A stretch of 64,000 nucleotides of DNA, from assembly GCF_030816505.1 (NCBI RefSeq), contig NZ_JAUSYB010000001.1, positions 3,968,001 to 4,032,000 of the forward strand, written 5' to 3'. The notes below the pieces were generated by a model, which saw only the letters and a program-made list of their open reading frames with translations, searched no databases and was not told the origin of the DNA. The position numbers and the translations under genes were made by a program. Position 1 is the first letter of the stretch; each line of letters opens with the position of its first letter. This document shows positions 35,353 to 42,710 of this stretch, piece by piece. Source of the DNA: Microbacterium sp. W4I20. Lineage in GTDB: Bacteria; Actinomycetota; Actinomycetes; Actinomycetales; Microbacteriaceae.

Positions 35353-35705
35353 TCACCGTCGATCCCGCCAGTGCTGTCGCGCCGTTCGAGCAGGTGCGGT
35401 CTCAGATCGCCGACGACATCCGCTCCGGTCGGCTCGCGGCGGGGAGCCGCCTGCCCTCCATACGGCAGCTCGCCGCCGACCTCCGTGTCGCGGCCGGGAC
35501 GGTCGCGAAGGCCTACGCGGCGCTGGAGGGGGAAGGGTTGATCGAGAGCAGCAGAGCACGCGGCACCCGGGTGCGCGCGGGCAATACGCACACGACCGTT
35601 GTCCGGGATGCGGCGCGGACCTTCGTCGCTGCGGCAGAGGGCATCTCGCTCGACGAGGCGCTCGGCGCCGTGCGCGCGGCCTGGACGAATCGCCCTTCGA
35701 CCTGA
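35349..35705 (+). CDS. GntR family regulator, YtrA type
   Basis: 118 residues, the short length typical of YtrA-subfamily GntR proteins. The winged helix is clear: FEQVRSQIADDIRSGRLAAG (13-32), then LPSIRQLAADLRVAAGTVAKAYAALEGEGLIESSRARGTRV. There is only a small helical C-terminus for dimerisation, and no large effector domain. It probably represses the promoter at 34369 through the GTGTA/TACAC dyad. Start overlaps the membrane-protein gene. Confidence 0.9.
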   Translation: MITVDPASAVAPFEQVRSQIADDIRSGRLAAGSRLPSIRQLAADLRVAAGTVAKAYAALEGEGLIESSRARGTRVRAGNTHTTVVRDAARTFVAAAEGISLDEALGAVRAAWTNRPST

Positions 35706-35706
35706 C

Positions 35707-35786
35707 TGAGCAATCTGCACAGTGGATGCGGCAGTCCTGCCCTCGCGCTGCGCGCGTTGTCCAGCATCCGGTGCACCGATTGCTCA
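35707..35786. promoter_or_regulatory. Long inverted repeat upstream of the aminotransferase
   Basis: The left arm 35707-35729 and right arm 35764-35786 (23 nt each) are inverted copies apart from a 2-nt bulge and a short mismatch; both contain TGAGCAATC, TGCAC and GGATGC in the same order. The right arm overlaps the presumed -35, so it may be an operator for the Lrp-type regulator at 38343. It could also end the GntR operon. Confidence 0.5.
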
Positions 35787-35809
35787 CCCCTCGGCATCCG
35801 GTCTACTGT
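35780..35809 (+). promoter_or_regulatory. Candidate promoter TTGCTC-N18-TACTGT
   Basis: TTGCTC (35780-35785) and TACTGT (35804-35809) precede the aminotransferase ATG by about 62 nt; AAGGA lies 13 nt before the ATG. Confidence 0.4.
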
Positions 35810-35871
35810 TGCGCGACGGCAGGCAGCACCGCCAGGGCTGCCGCCCGATCACAGCAAGGACGCTTTGACAC

Positions 35872-36939
35872 ATGCCACTTCCCACCCGTGCCGCTCTGGA
35901 TGCCGTTCCCGCGTACCGCCAGGGCCGCTCCGCCCCGGCTGGCGCATCGAAGCTCTCCTCGAACGAGTCGCCGCACCCGCCGCTCCCGTCCGTGGTGCGC
36001 GCGGTCAGCGAGCGCCTGACGAGCATCAACCGGTATCCCGACATGAGCGCCGCCGCACTCCGCGACGACCTGGCCGCGCGCTATCGCGTCGATCCCGCCC
36101 TGGTCACGGTCGGTGCCGGGTCGGTCGAGATCGCCTCGCAGCTCATCCACGCGGTCGCGGGTGAGGGCGACGAGGTCATGTTCGCGTGGCGGTCGTTTGA
36201 GGCGTACCCCTCGCTGGTGCGCATCGCCGGCGCGACTCCGGTGGCCGTGCCGCTGAACGCCGACCATGCGCACGACCTCGATGCGATGCTCGCCGCGATC
36301 ACCCCGCGCACCCGCCTCATCTTCGTGTGCAACCCGAACAACCCGACCGGCACGGTCGTCAGCGCCGATGAGCTCGAGGCCTTCGTGGCCGCCGTGCCGC
36401 ACGACGTGCTCGTGGTCATCGACGAGGCCTACGTGCACTTCGACCGGACCGACAGCTTCGGCGCCGGTATCGAGCTGTTCCGCCGCCACCCGCACGTCGC
36501 GGTGCTGCACACGTTCTCCAAGGCGTACGGCCTGGCAGGGCTCCGCATCGGGTATGCGATCGCGCCCGCCGAGATCGCCGAGAGCCAGCGCAAGGTCGCG
36601 GTGCCGTTCGGCATCACCGACCTCGCCCAGGCGGCCGCCAGGGCATCGCTGGCTGCGGAGGACGAGCTCTCGGTCCGCATCGACGAGGTCGTCGCCGAGC
36701 GGGAGCGGATGCTGACCCTCCTGCGCGACGCCGGATGGCCGGCCGTCCCCTCCCAGGCCAACTTCGTCTGGGTGCCCGCCGGGGAGCGGACCGCAGAGCT
36801 CGAGATGCTGCTGCGCGAAGGTGGCGTGATCACGCGCGCCTTCCCCGGCGAGGGCGTGCGCATCTCGTCGGGCAGCACCGTCGACATCGACCGCGTGACG
36901 GCGGCCCTTCTCACCGATCGCAAGGAGGCGACCGTATGA
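35872..36939 (+). CDS. Histidinol-phosphate/aromatic aminotransferase-like (PLP fold type I)
   Basis: 355 residues. SNESPHPPLPSV near 30, GAGSVEIASQLIHA near 81, CNPNNPTG near 153, IDEAYVHF near 183 and the PLP lysine K217 in HTFSKAYGLAGLRIGY make it a HisC-type enzyme. In actinobacteria this branch (Pat) often acts as an aromatic amino acid aminotransferase. Its operon partners are an amino-acid permease and an Lrp-like regulator rather than his genes, which supports amino-acid catabolism over histidine synthesis. Overlaps the permease by 4 nt. Confidence 0.87.
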   Translation: MPLPTRAALDAVPAYRQGRSAPAGASKLSSNESPHPPLPSVVRAVSERLTSINRYPDMSAAALRDDLAARYRVDPALVTVGAGSVEIASQLIHAVAGEGDEVMFAWRSFEAYPSLVRIAGATPVAVPLNADHAHDLDAMLAAITPRTRLIFVCNPNNPTGTVVSADELEAFVAAVPHDVLVVIDEAYVHFDRTDSFGAGIELFRRHPHVAVLHTFSKAYGLAGLRIGYAIAPAEIAESQRKVAVPFGITDLAQAAARASLAAEDELSVRIDEVVAERERMLTLLRDAGWPAVPSQANFVWVPAGERTAELEMLLREGGVITRAFPGEGVRISSGSTVDIDRVTAALLTDRKEATV

Positions 36940-38339
36940 CCACCGACCGCGACACCCAGGTGCCCGCCACCACCACGACCACCAAGGGGCTGCACCCGGG
37001 CCTCACCCGTCGCCAGATCTCGATGATGGGGCTCGGCGGCGCGATCGGCGCGGGACTCTTCGTCGGATCCGGTCAGGCGATCGGCCTGGCCGGCCCTGCC
37101 GTGCTGATCTCGTACCTCGTCGCGGGCGGCATCGTCGTGCTGGTGATGGCGATGCTGGCCGAGATGGTCGCGGCGCGGCCCAGCTCCGGCGCATTCAGCT
37201 CCTATGCTCAGCGGGCGATGGGGCGGAGTGCCGGCAGCGCGGTCGGCTGGCTCTACTGGATCCAGCTGGTCGTCGTGATCGCCGCCGAGGCTACGGGGGC
37301 GGCGGGCATCGTCGCGAACTGGATCCCGGGGATCCCCGCCTGGGTGTGGGTGCTCGTGTTCGTCGTGGCGCTCACAGCGGTCAACCTGTTCGGGGTGCGC
37401 AACTACGGCCGCTTCGAGTTCTGGTTCGCCGCGATCAAGGTCGCCGCGATCATCGCGTTCCTCGTCGTCGGCGTGTGCGCCATCGTCGGCCTCATCCCGG
37501 GCGTCTCGGGCACGGGCGTCGCGAACCTGGTCGACAACGGCGGCTTCGCCCCGAACGGCATGACCGGCATCGCGGCCGCCCTCCTCATCGTGGTGTTCGC
37601 CTTCGGCGGCACCGAGGTCGTCGCGATCGCGGCGGCCGAATCCGACGACCCGTCGCGCAACATCCGCCGCATCGTCCGCGAGGTGCTGGTCCGCATCCTG
37701 ATCTTCTACGTCGGCTCGATCTTCGTCATCGTCACCGTTCTCCCGTGGGACGACGCCGCCGTGAAGGACGGGCCGTTCTCGGCGGTGCTCGCCACCCTGA
37801 ACGTGCCGGGGGTCGGGCTCGTCATGGACCTCATCGTGGTGATCGCCCTGCTCTCCGCCATGAACGCCAACATCTATGGCGCATCCCGCATGGCGTACTC
37901 GCTGGGGGAGCGTGGGCTCGCGCCGCTGGTTGCCACGCGGACGAGCCTGAAGGGCGTCCCGTATGTGGCCGTGCTGGCATCCGTCGCCTTCGGGTTCGTG
38001 ACCGTGGGGCTGAACTGGGCGTTCCCCGACGTCGTGCTCCCGGCGCTGCTGAACGTCGTCGGCTCGACGCTGCTGGTCATCTGGACGGCCACGGCGGTCG
38101 CGCAGATCATCCTCCGTCGCCGCGCCGACCAGGCGGGCGAGGCCATGCCGATGCGCATGTGGGGCTTCCCGTGGCTCTCCTGGCTGTGCCTGGTGCTGCT
38201 CGCGGGCGTGATCGCGCTGGCGATGATCGACCCGGCCGCGCGCATTCAGCTCCTGCTCACCCTCGGGCTGACCGCGGTGCTGCTGATCGTCGCGCGGGCG
38301 ACGCGGAGCTTCGCGCGGCCCGGAGTGGTGCGGGACTGA
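36936..38339 (+). CDS. APC-family amino acid permease
   Basis: 467 residues, twelve predicted helices. LTRRQISMMGLGGAIGAGLF near 25-44 is the signature of the AAT/GabP branch of the APC superfamily, with GTEVVAIAAAESDDPSRNI in the middle. It imports an amino acid or GABA by proton symport. It is co-translated with the aminotransferase (ATGA) and 3 nt from the Lrp regulator, so the imported amino acid is probably transaminated. CAAGGAGGCG is a strong ribosome-binding site. Confidence 0.92.
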   Translation: MTTDRDTQVPATTTTTKGLHPGLTRRQISMMGLGGAIGAGLFVGSGQAIGLAGPAVLISYLVAGGIVVLVMAMLAEMVAARPSSGAFSSYAQRAMGRSAGSAVGWLYWIQLVVVIAAEATGAAGIVANWIPGIPAWVWVLVFVVALTAVNLFGVRNYGRFEFWFAAIKVAAIIAFLVVGVCAIVGLIPGVSGTGVANLVDNGGFAPNGMTGIAAALLIVVFAFGGTEVVAIAAAESDDPSRNIRRIVREVLVRILIFYVGSIFVIVTVLPWDDAAVKDGPFSAVLATLNVPGVGLVMDLIVVIALLSAMNANIYGASRMAYSLGERGLAPLVATRTSLKGVPYVAVLASVAFGFVTVGLNWAFPDVVLPALLNVVGSTLLVIWTATAVAQIILRRRADQAGEAMPMRMWGFPWLSWLCLVLLAGVIALAMIDPAARIQLLLTLGLTAVLLIVARATRSFARPGVVRD

Positions 38340-38342
38340 CCG

Positions 38343-38822
38343 ATGCGCATCGACCATCTCGACGCCGAGCTCATCCGCATGCTGACGGAGTCGCCGCAGC
38401 TGCCGATCCTGGAGTGCGCCCGACGACTGGGAATCGCTCGAGGCACGGCGACGAGTCGGCTCGCGCGACTGCACGAGGGCGGGGTGATCGAGGCGATCGT
38501 GCCGCGCATCGATCCGAGCGGCTTCGGGTACTCCGTCGTGGCCTTCTGCCTGGTGGAGATCGACCAGAAGGTGGGCCACGACGACGTCGCGCGAGCACTG
38601 GCGGATGCTGTGCCTGAGATCGTCGACATGCACACGGTGACCGGGGCGAGCGACATGCAACTGCGTCTGGTCGCGCGAGACGCCACCCAGCTGCAGGAGG
38701 TGCTCGACCGCGTCGCGCTGGTGCCGGGTGTCGCCCGCACGGCGTCGTCGATCGCGATGCGCACGCACCTGTCCGGGCGGGTCCTTCCGCTGGTGGAGCA
38801 CGTCGCGGCGGACGTGTCGTAA
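38343..38822 (+). CDS. Lrp/AsnC family transcriptional regulator
   Basis: 159 residues. The AsnC-type helix-turn-helix is at about 6-55 (LDAELIRMLTESPQLPILEC, then RGTATSRLARLHEGGVIEAI), followed by the RAM ligand-sensing domain (PEIVDMHTVTGASDMQLRLVA). It starts 3 nt after the permease stop and is likely the local sensor of the imported amino acid. The inverted repeat at 35707-35786 is its best candidate site. Confidence 0.92.
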   Translation: MRIDHLDAELIRMLTESPQLPILECARRLGIARGTATSRLARLHEGGVIEAIVPRIDPSGFGYSVVAFCLVEIDQKVGHDDVARALADAVPEIVDMHTVTGASDMQLRLVARDATQLQEVLDRVALVPGVARTASSIAMRTHLSGRVLPLVEHVAADVS

Positions 38823-38844
38823 GGGCGTCCCTCGAGGCGGGAGG

Positions 38845-40398
38845 TCAGACCCAGCCGGGCATCCAGTTGTGGAGCAGCCAGAACTGGTACGGCACGCTCA
38901 TCCCCGTCCAGAGCGGATAGAAGAACGCCGAGAGCAGCACGACGAACCCGAGGAAGATGAAGACGGTGCGCTCGCCGGACTGCCGCCGGTACAGCGACTC
39001 GTCGCGCCGACCGGCGATGATCCGCAGCGTCAGGGCCAGCGCGATCACCAGGAACGGCACCATCACCACGGTGTAGAACTGGAAGATCGTGCGCTCGGGG
39101 AACATCAGCCAGGGCAGGTAGGTCGCGGCCAGCCCGACCAGGGGGATGCCGACCTCCGCACCGACCGGCTGCCGACGGATCCAGCCGCGCACCAGCAGGA
39201 AGAGTAGGTAGATCGAGGCCGCCACTCCGCCGAACCAGATGAGCGGGTTCGGCACCGAGGAGATCACGGCGATGCAGTGGTCGACACCGCACGGCGCGGG
39301 GTCGGTGCCGACCCACACCGCGGTGGGCCGGAGCAGGAACGGCCACTCCCAGGCCGGACTCGCATACGGGTGGCCCTTCGTGAGCCCGACGTGGAACCCG
39401 AGCATCGACTGGTGGTACTTCCACAGCGCGACCAGCGGGTTCGCGTCACTCTGCCGGTCGTATCCGCCGGCGGTGACGAGCCAGCCGGTCCAGCTGACGA
39501 GGTACACCGCGAACGCCGGGAAGACCATCAGGACGAAGGAGACCGGGCCCTGGCGGAAAGCGGCATCCGTCGGCCAGAGGACCACGCCGGCCCGGCGACG
39601 TGCCAGCGCATCCGTCACGACGACGTAGAGCCCGAACGCGGCGAGCGCGTAGAGGCCCGACCACTTGACGGCGGATGCTGCGCCCAGCGCGGCACCGGCG
39701 GCGATGAGCCAGGGGCGGCGCCACAGGATCGGCCCCCAGAACGGGTCGGGCGCTTCGGGGTTCCGTCGCTCCAACCGCGGGATCGTCCGCTGCCGATCGA
39801 GGAGCACGAACAGCACGCCCAGCAGGATGAAGAACGTCAGGATGCCGTCGAGCAGCGCGATGCGGCTGAGCACGATGCTGAGGCCGTCGATCGCGAGCAG
39901 CGTCGACGCGACGGTCGCGACGACGACGGAGCCGGTGAGCCGCCGTGCGACGAGGTAGACGAGCAGCACGGATCCCGCGCCGAGGAGGGCGGTGGCCAGG
40001 CGCCAGCCCGCGCTGTTGTCCGGGCCGCCGAGCGCCATCCCCAGCGCGATGAGCCACTTGCCGAGCGGCGGGTGCACGATGAACGCGCCCCGATCGGAGA
40101 GTGGCAGCTCCTGGAGCGTGATGAACGCCTCGTTGGCGTTCTCGCCCCAGACACCCTCGTAACCCAGGGTCCACAGCGACCAGGCATCCTTGACGTAGTA
40201 GGTCTCGTCGAACGCCAGCTGATGCGGGTGGCCGAGGTTCACCAGACGCAGGACGGCGGCCAGCGCCGTGATGACCAGCGGCGCGAGCCAGCGGACGGGA
40301 CGGCCCCAGTCGGGACTCCGCAGCATCCGATCGCGGAACTGCCCGTAGCGCGTCAGCCGGTCCTCGGGGGCAGGCAGCAGAGGCACGGGCGCGGTCAC
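38845..40398 (-). CDS. pmt: Protein O-mannosyltransferase (PMT, GT39)
   Basis: 517 residues, around 10 membrane helices. LAFDETYYVKDAWSLW near 58-73 carries the conserved Asp-Glu of the first extracytoplasmic loop, and the C-terminal YQFWLLHNWMPGWV is typical of actinobacterial PMT. It transfers mannose from polyprenyl phosphate to secreted proteins at the membrane. The GTG start at 40396-40398 sits 6 nt after TAGGCT. Head-to-head placement with rsmI is a conserved actinobacterial arrangement (Rv1002c/Rv1003 in M. tuberculosis). Confidence 0.93.
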   Translation of the reverse strand: MTAPVPLLPAPEDRLTRYGQFRDRMLRSPDWGRPVRWLAPLVITALAAVLRLVNLGHPHQLAFDETYYVKDAWSLWTLGYEGVWGENANEAFITLQELPLSDRGAFIVHPPLGKWLIALGMALGGPDNSAGWRLATALLGAGSVLLVYLVARRLTGSVVVATVASTLLAIDGLSIVLSRIALLDGILTFFILLGVLFVLLDRQRTIPRLERRNPEAPDPFWGPILWRRPWLIAAGAALGAASAVKWSGLYALAAFGLYVVVTDALARRRAGVVLWPTDAAFRQGPVSFVLMVFPAFAVYLVSWTGWLVTAGGYDRQSDANPLVALWKYHQSMLGFHVGLTKGHPYASPAWEWPFLLRPTAVWVGTDPAPCGVDHCIAVISSVPNPLIWFGGVAASIYLLFLLVRGWIRRQPVGAEVGIPLVGLAATYLPWLMFPERTIFQFYTVVMVPFLVIALALTLRIIAGRRDESLYRRQSGERTVFIFLGFVVLLSAFFYPLWTGMSVPYQFWLLHNWMPGWV

Positions 40399-40410
40399 CG
40401 GTCCAGCCTA
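40399..40410 (-). promoter_or_regulatory. Leaderless promoter of pmt, -10 TAGGCT
   Basis: TAGGCT (minus strand, 40410-40405) is 6 nt before the GTG. Only 11 bp separate it from the rsmI -10. Confidence 0.6.
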
Positions 40411-40421
40411 GACAACGCGCC

Positions 40422-40433
40422 TATGCTGAGCGG
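40422..40433 (+). promoter_or_regulatory. Leaderless promoter of rsmI, -10 TATGCT
   Basis: TATGCT (40422-40427) precedes the GTG at 40434 by 6 nt; its -35 must overlap the start region of pmt. Confidence 0.6.
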
Positions 40434-41255
40434 GTGATCATCCTCGCTGCCACTCCGATCGGAAATCTCGGCGATGTGTCTCGCCGCCTGGTCGAGGTGC
40501 TCGAGAACGCCGAGACCATCGTCGCGGAAGACACCCGGACGACGCAGAAGCTCCTGAAGGCGCTGCAGATCGACAACCGGCCGCGGCTGATCGCCCTGCA
40601 CGACCACAACGAGAAGCAGAAGGCCGCCGAGATCGCAGCTCTCGCCGCCGAGTCCGACGTCGTCGTCATGAGCGACGCGGGGATGCCGACCGTCAGCGAC
40701 CCCGGCTACGGCCTGGTCGCCGAGGCCGTGGCGCAGGGGATCACGGTGACGGCGATCCCCGGTCCGAGTGCAGTGCTGATGGCGCTGGCGATCTCGGGTC
40801 TGCCCACCGACCGCTTCACCTTCGAGGGCTTCCTTCCACGCAAGCCGGGGGAGCGGCGATCCGTGCTCCGGGCGCTCGCGTCCGAACCGCGCACCATGGT
40901 GTTCTTCGAGTCGCCGGCCCGCCTCGCGAGCGCTCTCGCCGACATGGGCGGAGCGTTCGGTGACGTGCGGCGCATCGCGGTGTGCCGCGAGCTCACCAAG
41001 TTCTACGAGGAGGTGCGCCGGGGCACGGCATCCGAACTCGTCGCCTGGGCCGAGAACGGCGTGAAGGGCGAGATCGTCGTTGTCGTCGAGGGCGCGCAGC
41101 GCCGCGACGCCTCGCCCGAAGACGCGCTGGCACAGGTGCAGCAGCTGGTGGCCGACGGCATCCGCCTGAAGGATGCGGCCTCCGAGGTCGCCGCGCTGAC
41201 CGGACTGTCGTCGCGGGACCTCTACCAGGCCGCGCTGGCTGCCCGCACGCGATGA
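40434..41255 (+). CDS. rsmI: 16S rRNA (cytidine(1402)-2'-O)-methyltransferase RsmI
   Basis: 273 residues. The SAM-dependent tetrapyrrole-methylase fold begins LAATPIGNLGDVS (4-16), then VAEDTRTTQKLL and VSDPGYGLVAEA with TAIPGPSAVLMAL, all diagnostic of RsmI, which methylates C1402 in the ribosomal decoding centre. Normal length. GTG start supported by the -10 element 6 nt upstream. Divergent from pmt; the next gene downstream belongs to an inserted catabolic module. Confidence 0.95.
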   Translation: MIILAATPIGNLGDVSRRLVEVLENAETIVAEDTRTTQKLLKALQIDNRPRLIALHDHNEKQKAAEIAALAAESDVVVMSDAGMPTVSDPGYGLVAEAVAQGITVTAIPGPSAVLMALAISGLPTDRFTFEGFLPRKPGERRSVLRALASEPRTMVFFESPARLASALADMGGAFGDVRRIAVCRELTKFYEEVRRGTASELVAWAENGVKGEIVVVVEGAQRRDASPEDALAQVQQLVADGIRLKDAASEVAALTGLSSRDLYQAALAARTR

Positions 41256-41283
41256 CTCCGGCCGATTCTGCGGACGCTTCGGT

Positions 41284-41327
41284 AGGACGAACGCGCGTGA
41301 CAAGGATGGATGCGCCGAATTCGTCCT
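41284..41327 (+). repeat. 8-bp inverted repeat in the rsmI-lacI gap
   Basis: AGGACGAA (41284-41291) and TTCGTCCT (41320-41327) are separated by 28 nt. This is the only structure seen in the 172-bp gap; it may terminate rsmI transcription or bind a regulator. Confidence 0.3.
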
Positions 41328-41414
41328 TGGCAGGCGTACAAGGCCTTGCGAAGCGCACGGCTACGGATGCCGAGATCAGCGCACGCCCGCACGGGGCCCT
41401 CGTCGCCCGCCGGG

Positions 41415-41427
41415 TACCCTGGGCAGG
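41415..41427 (+). promoter_or_regulatory. -10 TACCCT upstream of the lacI-type gene
   Basis: TACCCT (41415-41420) ends 7 nt before an ATG at 41428 that opens an 8-codon frame. Transcription starting there would give the regulator gene a 23-nt leader containing GGAGAGAGGG. Confidence 0.5.
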
Positions 41428-41454
41428 ATGACCGGAGAGAGGGCGCGATCGTGA
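41428..41454 (+). CDS. Possible leaderless 8-codon leader peptide
   Basis: The frame reads MTGERARS and stops at TGA 41452-41454, which overlaps the GTG (41451-41453) of the regulator. The position relative to the -10 fits a leaderless start. The same bases also form the ribosome-binding site of the regulator, so translation of this peptide is only a possibility. Confidence 0.3.
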   Translation: MTGERARS

Positions 41455-42557
41455 GCAAGGCAGCGACGGTGTACGACGTCGCGGATCGCGCGGGCGTCTC
41501 GATCGCCACCGTCTCCCGCGTCCTGCGCTCGCCGGATGCCGTGCGCCCGGTCACGCGCGAGCGGGTGCTCGACGCGGTCTCCGCGCTCGGCTACGTGCCG
41601 AGCGGCAGCGCCCGCGGCTTGGCGGAGCGCCGAACCGGTGTGCTCGGTCTGTACTTCCCCGGCTTCGACGCGGCGGAGGATGCGCCCGCGCTCGACGTGC
41701 TCTCGCGCGGCGCGGATGCGGCGCCTCCGTTCACGGTCGTCCACGACGAGACGGATGCCGATGGCGAGCATCCGACGATGCTGTTCCTCGACGAGGTGCT
41801 CCGAGGCGCCGAGCTCGAGGCCTGGAAGCAGGGCTTCGTGCTCATGGTCGGTGTCGGACGTCATGACCCCGACCGCTCGACCGTGCGCGACATGGCCGGG
41901 CGGGTGGACGGTCTCGTCGTCCTGGCCCGCAGCGTTCCCGACGATGTGCTCGCCCGACTCGCCCGCAGGATTCCGGTTGTCGTGCTCTCGGGCCCGTCTC
42001 GAGGGGACCACTACGATCACGTGACCGTCGGCAACGCCGAGGCGATGGCCGAGCTGACGCGGCTCGTGCTGTCGGAGACCCGCGGCGCACCCCCGGCCTT
42101 CCTCGCCGGGCCCGACGACTCGCCGGACGGCGCCGAGCGCTGGGACGGATTCTCGCGCGCGATCTCCGATGCGGGAATCGCGGCCGATGATGTCGTGGTG
42201 CTCCGCGGAGACTTCACCCGTGCGTCCGGCCGCCGCGCCGCTGAGCAGCTCATCGGCCGAGGTCTTCCGGTGGCGCTGATGTCGGCCAACGACCAGATGG
42301 CGCTGGGCGCGCTCGACGCCTTCCGATCGGCCGGGGTGTCGGTGCCGGAAGACCTGATCGTGACCGGTTTCGACGGCATCGAAGCCGGGGCGCTCTCGAT
42401 CCCTCGTCTCACCACCGTGCGGCAGCCGATGATCGAGCTGGGGAGAGCCGCCGTGCAGGTGCTGGCCCGGCGGCTGGAGCGTCCAGGCACCGATCCGGTC
42501 GCCGTCCGGCTGCCCCTCGAGATCGTGGTCCGCGAGAGCTCTCGCCGTTCGGACTGA
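41451..42557 (+). CDS. LacI family regulator of the beta-glucoside operon
   Basis: 368 residues. The N-terminal helix-turn-helix TVYDVADRAGVSIATVSRVL (6-25) and hinge GYVPSGSARGLA are standard LacI; the rest is a Peripla_BP_3 sugar-sensing core (MSANDQMALGALDAFRSAGV; VTGFDGIEAG). It starts with GTG at 41451 behind GGAGAGAGGG. The gene precedes the Opp-type transporter/GH1 operon, whose promoter carries a LacI-type palindrome, so it most likely represses that operon until a beta-glucoside is present. Confidence 0.92.
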   Translation: MSKAATVYDVADRAGVSIATVSRVLRSPDAVRPVTRERVLDAVSALGYVPSGSARGLAERRTGVLGLYFPGFDAAEDAPALDVLSRGADAAPPFTVVHDETDADGEHPTMLFLDEVLRGAELEAWKQGFVLMVGVGRHDPDRSTVRDMAGRVDGLVVLARSVPDDVLARLARRIPVVVLSGPSRGDHYDHVTVGNAEAMAELTRLVLSETRGAPPAFLAGPDDSPDGAERWDGFSRAISDAGIAADDVVVLRGDFTRASGRRAAEQLIGRGLPVALMSANDQMALGALDAFRSAGVSVPEDLIVTGFDGIEAGALSIPRLTTVRQPMIELGRAAVQVLARRLERPGTDPVAVRLPLEIVVRESSRRSD

Positions 42558-42580
42558 CCCCCCGCGACACCGCGGTGCAC

Positions 42581-42596
42581 GACGGGCACACCCGTC
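42581..42596 (+). terminator. Small hairpin after the lacI-type gene
   Basis: GACGGG (42581-42586) pairs with CCCGTC (42591-42596) around CACA. No T-run; a weak terminator at best. Confidence 0.35.
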
Positions 42597-42602
42597 AAGG
42601 GG

Positions 42603-42632
42603 TTGCCGAGCACAAATGTATGCGCTTACAAT
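42603..42632 (+). promoter_or_regulatory. Promoter TTGCCG-N18-TACAAT with LacI-type operator
   Basis: TTGCCG (42603-42608) and TACAAT (42627-42632). The palindrome TGTATGCGCTTACA (42617-42630), one base from the ideal TGTAAGCGCTTACA with the central CG typical of LacI-family sites, overlaps the -10, so binding would block RNA polymerase. Confidence 0.75.
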
Positions 42633-42710
42633 CGCTGATACGGCGCAGGCCGTACAGGGCGATCTCATCGGGGAGCGTCCTTCATGACAGAGATGACATG
42701 AGGTAGCAGG

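Noticed and set aside
35872..36939. Histidine biosynthesis hisC
   Set aside because: The fold fits, but the operon partners are a permease and an Lrp regulator and no other his gene is present, so a named hisC is not justified.
36429..38801. A 790-codon minus-strand frame across the aminotransferase, permease and Lrp genes
   Set aside because: It is antisense to three clear genes and is dominated by Arg, Asp, His and Glu with no domain; a shadow frame.
41256..41414. Possible RNA gene or small protein in the rsmI-lacI gap
   Set aside because: No cloverleaf, no conserved frame with start signal; only one 8-bp inverted repeat was found.
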